Source: Gammaproteobacteria bacterium
GTDB lineage: Bacteria; Pseudomonadota; Gammaproteobacteria; UBA7966
NCBI GenBank assembly: GCA_003485715.1
Contig: DNIF01000124.1
Location: forward strand, 1-20,026
Length of the DNA: 20,026 bases
Direction of reading: 5' to 3'
In this document: positions 15,285-20,026 of the stretch, piece after piece
How the letters are laid out: every line of letters begins with the position of its first letter
Numbering within the stretch: the first letter of the stretch is position 1
Made by a program: the position numbers and the translations under genes
Notes under the pieces: model-generated
The model's input: only the letters and a program-made list of their open reading frames with translations
Database searches by the model: none
Told to the model about the DNA's origin: nothing

Positions 15285-16703
15285 CTAACCGGAACGCTGC
15301 AGCGCACCCGCTTCGATGCGCCGACGGGCAGTTTGTGCCGCCTCCCGCACCCGCACAGGCGCAGTCCCGCCGTAGTGGGCACGCGCCGCCACCGAGCCGT
15401 CGAGCGTGAGCACCTCGCGCACGTCCTCGTCGATCACCGCCGAGAGCGCCCGCAGGCGCTCCAACGGCAAGGCGGCGAGGTCCAGCCGCTCGGCCTCCGC
15501 CATGGCCACGGCACGCCCCACGATGGCGTGTGCATCCCGGAAGGGCACTCCGCGGCGCACGAGGTAGTCCGCGAGATCGGTCGCGGTAGTGAAGCCGGCC
15601 ACGGCCGCCTCGCGCATGCGCTCACGGCGCACACCGATGGCCGGGATCAGATCGGCGAAGGCCCGCAGACAGCCATGCAGCGTATCGATGGTGTCGAAGA
15701 GCGGCTCCTTGTCCTCCTGATTGTCCTTGTTGTAGGCGAGCGGCTGCGACTTCATCAGCGTCAGCAGCGCCATCAGGTGACCGAAGACACGGCCGGTCTT
15801 GCCGCGCACCAGCTCCGGGACATCGGGGTTCTTTTTCTGCGGCATGATCGACGAGCCGGTGCAGAAGGCATCGGCCAGTTCGATGAAGCCGAAGGCCTGC
15901 GAGGACCACAGCACCAGCTCCTCGCTGAAGCGCGACAGGTGCATCATCAGGATGGCGGCAAAGGCGGTGAACTCGATGACGAAATCGCGATCGCTCACGG
16001 CATCGAGGGAATTGGCGGCCACTCGGGCGAAGCCGAGCTCCGCAGCCACGCCTTCGCGATCGATGGGGTAACTCGTGCCGGCGAGGGCGGCGGCTCCGAG
16101 GGGCAGTTCATCGGCGCGCGCAATGCAGTCCGCGAGGCGGGCGCGGTCGCGCGCAAGCATCTCGAACCAGGCGAGCAGATGATGACCGAAGGTCACGGGC
16201 TGGGCGGCTTGCAGGTGGGTGTAGCCGGGCATCACGGTCGCGGCCTCGGCCTCGGCACGGTCCACCAGCCCGTGCATCAGCGTGACGAGCCGTGCATCGA
16301 GTTCGCGCGCCACGTCCTTGAGGTACAAGCGCACGTCGGTGGCGACCTGATCATTGCGCGAGCGCCCGGTGTGCAGCCGCTTGCCTGCCACACCGATGCG
16401 CTCGGTGAGTCGCGCCTCGATGTTCATGTGCACGTCCTCGAGGGCGACGGACCACTCGAAGCGGCCGTTCTCGATCTCCTGGCGTATGGCGGTCAACCCG
16501 GCCTCGATGGTGAGCAGATCCTCATTGCTCAGCACGCCGATGCGCGCGAGCATGCGCGCATGGGCGATGGAACCGCGGATGTCCTGAGCGTAGAGCCGAC
16601 GATCGAATCCGACCGAGGCCGTGAAGGCCTGCACGAAGGCGTCGGTGGATTCGTTGAAACGCCCGCCCCAGGGGGATGCGGGGGAGTCGGTGGGGTCGGA
16701 CAT
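15285..16703 (-). CDS. argH: Argininosuccinate lyase
   Basis: ArgH splits argininosuccinate into arginine and fumarate, the last step of arginine synthesis. The 472-residue cytoplasmic enzyme has SPWGGRF near the N-terminus, the substrate-binding HTGRSRNDQ (residues 111-119), MPGYTHLQ with the catalytic-region H163, and the fumarase/lyase signature GSSIMPQKKNPD beginning at 283. Length and motif spacing are normal. The ATG at 16703 has AGGA about 10 bases upstream and starts directly before the conserved sequence; the frame continues to 16829 without family resemblance. It is divergent from the sensor kinase gene and lies 106 bp upstream of the AsmA-family gene on the same strand, so the two may be co-transcribed. 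Confidence 0.97.
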   Translation of the reverse strand: MSDPTDSPASPWGGRFNESTDAFVQAFTASVGFDRRLYAQDIRGSIAHARMLARIGVLSNEDLLTIEAGLTAIRQEIENGRFEWSVALEDVHMNIEARLTERIGVAGKRLHTGRSRNDQVATDVRLYLKDVARELDARLVTLMHGLVDRAEAEAATVMPGYTHLQAAQPVTFGHHLLAWFEMLARDRARLADCIARADELPLGAAALAGTSYPIDREGVAAELGFARVAANSLDAVSDRDFVIEFTAFAAILMMHLSRFSEELVLWSSQAFGFIELADAFCTGSSIMPQKKNPDVPELVRGKTGRVFGHLMALLTLMKSQPLAYNKDNQEDKEPLFDTIDTLHGCLRAFADLIPAIGVRRERMREAAVAGFTTATDLADYLVRRGVPFRDAHAIVGRAVAMAEAERLDLAALPLERLRALSAVIDEDVREVLTLDGSVAARAHYGGTAPVRVREAAQTARRRIEAGALQRSG

Positions 16704-16753
16704 GCTGCGGGCTTCCTGTCGGGATGTTGTTTGCGGGCGGGGCTGCGCCCCGC

Positions 16754-17896
16754 ATGAGGGCTGCGGATTATAGCGAAGGGGGGGCGGCCGACCCGGCTGC
16801 AAAGGCGCGGGCAGACGGGGCGGCAGCACAGGTGTTGCTGCCGGACTTCTGCGCCCGTGATGCCGTCTTCGGTGCCGTGCTGCTTGGCGAGTTGCTCGCC
16901 GTGATGGTCACGCTGGCCGAGTGGCGCCCCGGTGCCGCACTGCTCACACCGCTCGCACTCAACTCCCTCTTCGTGCTCTGGGTGACGCTCTCCTCCTGCG
17001 CACTGCTGTGCTGGCTGGGGCGACACCTCGCGCACCTTGGTGCGGTCGTCACCTTCCTGCTGGCCTGGTTCGGGATCCTGACGGTCTCGTGGATCCTGTC
17101 CGAGCTCGCCTGGGCGCTCGCCGGCGAGCCTCTGCTTGGCGGAGCGGCGGGCAGTGATCGCGGCTTCTTTCTGCTGCGGAATCTCGGACTCACCGGGCTC
17201 ATCGCGGCCATGTCACTGCGCTACATCTACGTTCAACAGGCGTGGCGACGCCAAGTGCTTGCCGGCGCGGACGCGCGCATGGCCGCCCTGCAAGCGCGTA
17301 TCCGCCCGCACTTCCTCTTCAATAGTCTGAACACCATCGCCGCCCTCGTGGCCTCGGATCCCGAACGCGCGGAGGGCGCGGTGGAAGACCTTGCAGATCT
17401 CTTCCGTGCTGCCCTGGCGGCACCAGAGGACCTCGCCCCACTGGCCGACGAACTACTGCTCTGCCAGCGCTATCTCGCCCTCGAGGCCCTGAGGCTGGGT
17501 GAACGACTGCAGGTGAGGTGGATCTTGGCCGAAGACTTGCCTCGGGAGGAGGCCGTGCCGCCGCTCATCCTGCAGCCCCTGCTCGAGAACGCGATCTATC
17601 ACGGGATCGAGGGATTGCCCGCGGGCGGGACGGTGCAGGTCACGGGGCAGGTCGTCGGAGGGCGAGTGAGCTTCACCATCGAGAATCCCTGCGTCGCGGA
17701 GCTGCCGGCGGCTGACATGGTGGAGGACCGCCGGCTATCCGCGTCTACCTCACGTTCCCATCTCGGCATTGCGCTCACGAACATCCGCGATCGTTTGTCT
17801 GCCCACTACGGCGCACGCGGTGGGCTCGAGGCCGTCCGCCTCGTGGGGCAATTCCGCGCTACGGTCTGGTGGCCAGCCGGGGAGGGGCCACGTTGA
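16754..17896 (+). CDS. LytS/AlgZ-type membrane sensor histidine kinase
   Basis: The 380-residue protein has four hydrophobic segments (about residues 36-55, 68-89, 95-123 and 138-160), followed by a His_kinase domain of the LytS/YehU family. The phospho-accepting H186 lies in RIRPHFLFNSLNTIAAL. The N box is PLLENAIYHGIE (N279) and the glycine-rich box is HLGIALTNIRDRL. It is expected to autophosphorylate on H186 and pass the phosphate to the regulator encoded 16 bp downstream. In pseudomonads the equivalent AlgZ/FimS acts with AlgR on alginate and type IV pili; a similar role here is only inference. The start is uncertain: ATG 16754 has no clear ribosome-binding site, ATG 16724 lies in the argH 5' region, and GTG 16832 begins just before LLPDFC, which is conserved in relatives. 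Confidence 0.85.
   Translation: MRAADYSEGGAADPAAKARADGAAAQVLLPDFCARDAVFGAVLLGELLAVMVTLAEWRPGAALLTPLALNSLFVLWVTLSSCALLCWLGRHLAHLGAVVTFLLAWFGILTVSWILSELAWALAGEPLLGGAAGSDRGFFLLRNLGLTGLIAAMSLRYIYVQQAWRRQVLAGADARMAALQARIRPHFLFNSLNTIAALVASDPERAEGAVEDLADLFRAALAAPEDLAPLADELLLCQRYLALEALRLGERLQVRWILAEDLPREEAVPPLILQPLLENAIYHGIEGLPAGGTVQVTGQVVGGRVSFTIENPCVAELPAADMVEDRRLSASTSRSHLGIALTNIRDRLSAHYGARGGLEAVRLVGQFRATVWWPAGEGPR
16767..16772 (-). promoter_or_regulatory. Perfect -10 box for argH
   Basis: The minus strand reads TATAAT exactly, about 64 bases upstream of the argH ATG, in an otherwise very GC-rich setting. No good -35 is found at the expected distance; CGGGTC is what lies there. Transcription would start near 16760. 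The box sits inside the first codons of the divergent kinase gene if that gene starts at 16754. Confidence 0.55.
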
Positions 17897-17912
17897 GGAC
17901 CGGAGTCCATTC

Positions 17913-18638
17913 ATGCGCGTCCTGATCGTCGATGACGAACCGCTGGCCAGGCGCCGACTCTGCTGCCTGGTGCGAGAACTCGGCGGTCACGAGGTGATTG
18001 GCGAGGCAACGGACGGCAACAGCGCCCTCGCCGAGACCAGCCGACTGATGCCGGAGGTCGTGCTGATCGACGTGCGCATGCCCGCACGCGATGGCCTCGA
18101 CGTGTGCGAGCAACTCCAGCGGCTGGCGGTGCCACCCGTAGTCGTTTTCGTCACGGCCTTTGCCAATCACGCCGTGGCCGCCTTCGACCGCGACGCCGTC
18201 GATTACCTGCTGAAGCCAGTCCGGCGTGAACGGCTGGCCGAGGCGCTGGCGCGGGCCGAGCGACGCTGGCTCACGCGGCAGAGTGCCGCGCTCGCGGCGA
18301 CCACTGAAGTGCGTTACCTCTCATCGACGCTGCGTGGCGCGCTGCGCCGGGTACCGATCGCCGACGTGCGCTACCTGCAGGCCGACAACAAGTACGTAAC
18401 CGCCCATTGGCCCGGCGGCGAACTGCTCATCGAACAGTCGCTGAAGGCGCTGGAGGGGGACTACGCGGATCTGCTGCTCAGGATCCACCGCCACACCTTG
18501 GTCGGCATGCGGCATGTCAGTTCCGTCACACGTGATGACGAAGGCAATAGCTGGCTGCATCTGCGCGACATGCCGGCGCCCCTGCCGGTAAGCCGCAGGC
18601 TGGTGGCGGAGGTGAAACGGCGGCTCAGGATCGTCTGA
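17913..18638 (+). CDS. LytR/AlgR-type response regulator
   Basis: The 241-residue protein has an N-terminal receiver domain with the acidic pair D7/D8 in LIVDDEPLARRR, phospho-acceptor D53 in VVLIDVRMPARDGLD, T81 and K101 (YLLKPVRRE). A LytTR DNA-binding domain follows at about residues 135-236 (VRYLQADNKYVTAHW, LLIEQSLKALE, RIHRHTLVGMRHV). It should bind DNA as the partner of the upstream kinase. The ATG at 17913 has GGAG 7 bases upstream. In many gammaproteobacteria algR is followed by hemC; here it is followed by a repeat element and a convergent gene instead. Confidence 0.92.
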   Translation: MRVLIVDDEPLARRRLCCLVRELGGHEVIGEATDGNSALAETSRLMPEVVLIDVRMPARDGLDVCEQLQRLAVPPVVVFVTAFANHAVAAFDRDAVDYLLKPVRRERLAEALARAERRWLTRQSAALAATTEVRYLSSTLRGALRRVPIADVRYLQADNKYVTAHWPGGELLIEQSLKALEGDYADLLLRIHRHTLVGMRHVSSVTRDDEGNSWLHLRDMPAPLPVSRRLVAEVKRRLRIV

Positions 18639-18676
18639 ACCATTCGCACCACTGCCCCTGGCGCCCAGGACGAGCC

Positions 18677-18757
18677 GTCATCCCCGCGCAGGCGGGGACC
18701 CAACCCTTCCCCAGCGACAGCACCACGATTCTGGATTCCCGCCTTTGCGGGAATGAC
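18677..18757. repeat. 81-bp REP/MITE-like palindromic element
   Basis: GTCATCCCCGC at the left end and GCGGGAATGAC at the right end are inverted repeats (10 of 11 positions). Each half also folds by itself: CCCCGC/GCGGGG at about 18682-18697 and TTCCCGC/GCGGGAA with a CTTT loop at about 18736-18753. Motifs of this form (GTCATTCCCGC...GCGGGAATGAC) are common dispersed repeats in proteobacteria. It lies between two convergent genes and may work as a two-way terminator. Confidence 0.75.
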
Positions 18758-18772
18758 AGAGATCGACCGTCG

Positions 18773-19363
18773 TCAGAGCAGATTGGCCAGCGTGACTTGA
18801 TCCGGCAGGCCGGTCACCGGGAGTTTCTTCGCCGCCTGAAAGGCCTTCATCGCCTCGATGGTGGCCGGGTCGTAGTCACCGCCGGGTTCACCGGCAAAGT
18901 GACCGCGCAGCTTCAGCCGTTGTTGAATGCGCTTCACCACCTCACGATAGACCACCACGCTCTGCTCGCCGACAGTGGCGGCCACGAGCTCGGAGGATTC
19001 GATCAGACGGGCCCCGCGCAGCGATTCAGTCACGCGGAAGGCCGCGGTGTGGAAGCTCTGCGCCGGATCCTTGCGGCACTCACTCGAAATGGCCGCGAGC
19101 AGTAGTTCGGTACCCTGCCAGGGCGCGATGTCGTAGGTAGCAGTCTCGCTCTGATTGAGCGCCGTGAGATAGCCGTCGAGCCAGCCGGCCAGGCTCACGA
19201 ACTCCGGGTTGCGCGCCTGCTGGGCCGTGAGGAAGGTCTGGCAACTGGCTCGCCCGCCGCCCTTGACCATGAAGCGGCCCTCGCCATCTGCGGCGAAACA
19301 TGTTCCGCTGGCAAGCAACAGCGCAGCGGCGGCGAGGGAGCTCGCGAGGGCGGGTACGTGCAT
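18773..19363 (-). CDS. Secreted protein with a Cys-pair N-terminal domain and a C-terminal peptidoglycan-binding domain
   Basis: The 196-residue protein begins with a signal peptide (MHVPALASSLAAAALLLASG, likely cut after CFA at residue 24 or next to it). The mature N-terminal part holds two cysteines, C41 and C96, with the pattern ASCQTFLTAQ, WLDGYLTALNQ and SSECRKDPAQSF; this resembles Rap1a/Tai-type and related periplasmic small domains. Residues 143-196 look like a PG_binding_1 domain (KRIQQRLKLRGHFAGEPGGDYDPATIEAMKAFQ). A periplasmic cell-wall-associated role is expected; the exact function is unknown. The ribosome-binding site before ATG 19363 is weak. The gene is convergent with the response regulator. 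Confidence 0.75.
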   Translation of the reverse strand: MHVPALASSLAAAALLLASGTCFAADGEGRFMVKGGGRASCQTFLTAQQARNPEFVSLAGWLDGYLTALNQSETATYDIAPWQGTELLLAAISSECRKDPAQSFHTAAFRVTESLRGARLIESSELVAATVGEQSVVVYREVVKRIQQRLKLRGHFAGEPGGDYDPATIEAMKAFQAAKKLPVTGLPDQVTLANLL

Positions 19364-19450
19364 GCGGGGGACTCACAGGACAGGGCGAGGCGGCGATTGT
19401 GCAGCGGCGGCAGACCCGCGGCCAGCGGTCGCTCAACCCAGAAATGACCG

Positions 19451-19483
19451 AGCCCGGCCGGTGCTTTGAACACCGACCGGGCT
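19451..19483 (-). terminator. Terminator-like hairpin after the 5'-nucleotidase-like gene
   Basis: AGCCCGGCCGGTG (19451-19463) pairs with CACCGACCGGGCT (19471-19483), leaving one G-U pair on the minus strand and a 7-base loop. It lies 40 bases past the stop at 19523, and the minus-strand 3' flank reads CGGTCATTTCTG, a modest T-rich tail. A second hairpin, CCCGGG/CCCGGG at 19496-19512, sits between them. Confidence 0.6.
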
Positions 19484-19522
19484 TGGTCCGAACGCCCCGG
19501 GATCAGCCCGGGCCGCAACCCG

Positions 19523-20026
19523 TCAGGCCGCGCGGCGACGCATCCGCATGAGGCTCACCATGGCGCCACCGAACAGCCAGGCAGCGGCCGGGACCGGCAC
19601 CACACTGATGCGGCCCTCGGTCTGACCATAGCGGGCAGCACTGATGTTGCCGGCCAGCTCCAGCGTGAGGAAGCCGATCAGTGCATCGGCGTAACCCATG
19701 CTGAGCGTCGTCCGGGTGGCCGTACCGAAGTTGTAACCATCGGGGGTGCCGGCACCAGCGAGGAAGCTGTTGGTGGCGATGTCGAAGTTGCCGGTGAAGC
19801 CGGTGCTCTCACCCAGACGCCAGACCAGCGTGCCATCGGCCAGACGGATCTCGCGCAGTCGGCTGCCGGCGGCGGCGGTCCGGTCGTAGCTGAAGCTGAA
19901 GCCCGCGATCTGCGGGAAACGGCCATCGGTACCGACCCCGGTGACGGGGTTGATGCGCGAAACACCGTTCTCCAGGGCCGCGACCAGCGTGGCGACATCG
20001 ACGTTGCCGATCACGGCCGTGGTGTT
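19523..20026 (-). CDS. 5'-nucleotidase-like protein, C-terminal part, with a VPxPA-CTERM-like tail (cut by window edge)
   Basis: The frame is open from the window edge to the stop at 19523, giving 167 residues of a longer protein. The visible part resembles the C-terminal domain of 5'-nucleotidases: LVAALENGVSRINP, DGRFPQIAGFSFSYDR, LREIRLADGTLVW and NSFLAG.GTPDGYNF. These enzymes hydrolyse extracellular or periplasmic nucleotides, with the metal centre in an N-terminal domain outside this window. The C-terminus reads VPVPAAAWLFGGAMVSLMRMRRRAA split as VPVPAAAWLFG plus a hydrophobic stretch and an arginine-rich end. This is the layout of VPxPA/PEP-CTERM-type sorting signals recognised by exosortase-type enzymes. 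The first codons seen, NTTAVIGN, fit the family, so the upstream part of the gene is expected to continue beyond 20026. Confidence 0.75.
   Translation of the reverse strand, partial: NTTAVIGNVDVATLVAALENGVSRINPVTGVGTDGRFPQIAGFSFSYDRTAAAGSRLREIRLADGTLVWRLGESTGFTGNFDIATNSFLAGAGTPDGYNFGTATRTTLSMGYADALIGFLTLELAGNISAARYGQTEGRISVVPVPAAAWLFGGAMVSLMRMRRRAA

Noticed and set aside
16676..16753. N-terminal extension of the sensor kinase from ATG 16676
   Set aside because: It would overlap the argH coding start on the other strand and encodes residues unlike the family N-terminus.

Overview
The window is GC-rich, tightly packed bacterial chromosome. Gene content and order suggest a gammaproteobacterium, possibly Chromatiales- or Xanthomonadales-like. 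The clues are a tkt-gap-pgk-pyk-fba cluster with a class I aldolase, argH diverging from an AlgZ/AlgR-type sensor-regulator pair, a DUF3579 protein, and a VPxPA-type C-terminal sorting signal. This placement is an inference from gene content; no marker gene such as rRNA is present.

Layout. Positions 1-139 hold the N-terminal part of a DUF3579 gene (minus). Positions 497-7642 hold a minus-strand sugar-phosphate cluster, in transcription order tkt, gap, pgk, pyk, fba. Together these cover transketolase plus the triose-phosphate to pyruvate and aldolase steps, so they can serve glycolysis/gluconeogenesis or, if RuBisCO and phosphoribulokinase lie elsewhere, the Calvin cycle. A 479-bp divergent spacer (7643-8121) separates tkt from plus-strand metK. 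It carries a good sigma70-like promoter for tkt and hairpins in both putative leaders. metK ends at a clear terminator-like hairpin. Next comes a Na+/Ca2+-exchanger-family membrane protein (9415-10362), which converges on a small RelE/ParE-like toxin-antitoxin-like pair (10359-10810, minus).

Positions 10811-11434 are a gene-poor stretch with hairpins and a tandem 12-bp repeat. A very long AsmA-family envelope protein follows (11435-15178, minus), with an Ala/Pro/Val/Glu repeat region near its C-terminus encoded by 54-bp tandem repeats. argH (minus) diverges from a two-gene LytS/LytR-type two-component operon (16754-18638, plus), whose start lies only 50 bp from the argH start. An 81-bp dispersed-repeat-like palindrome sits between the regulator and a convergent secreted peptidoglycan-binding-domain protein (18773-19363, minus). 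The window ends inside the 3' part of a 5'-nucleotidase-like gene (minus) with a VPxPA-CTERM-like tail.

Most of the window is conserved core metabolism. The less ordinary parts are the toxin-antitoxin-like island with its gene-poor flank, the repeat-bearing AsmA tail, the secreted Cys-pair plus peptidoglycan-binding protein, the divergent exchanger ion-site residues, and the possible extracytoplasmic sorting signal on the nucleotidase. I found no CRISPR array, tRNA, rRNA, insertion sequence or phage gene, and nothing that amounts to a clear new multi-gene system.
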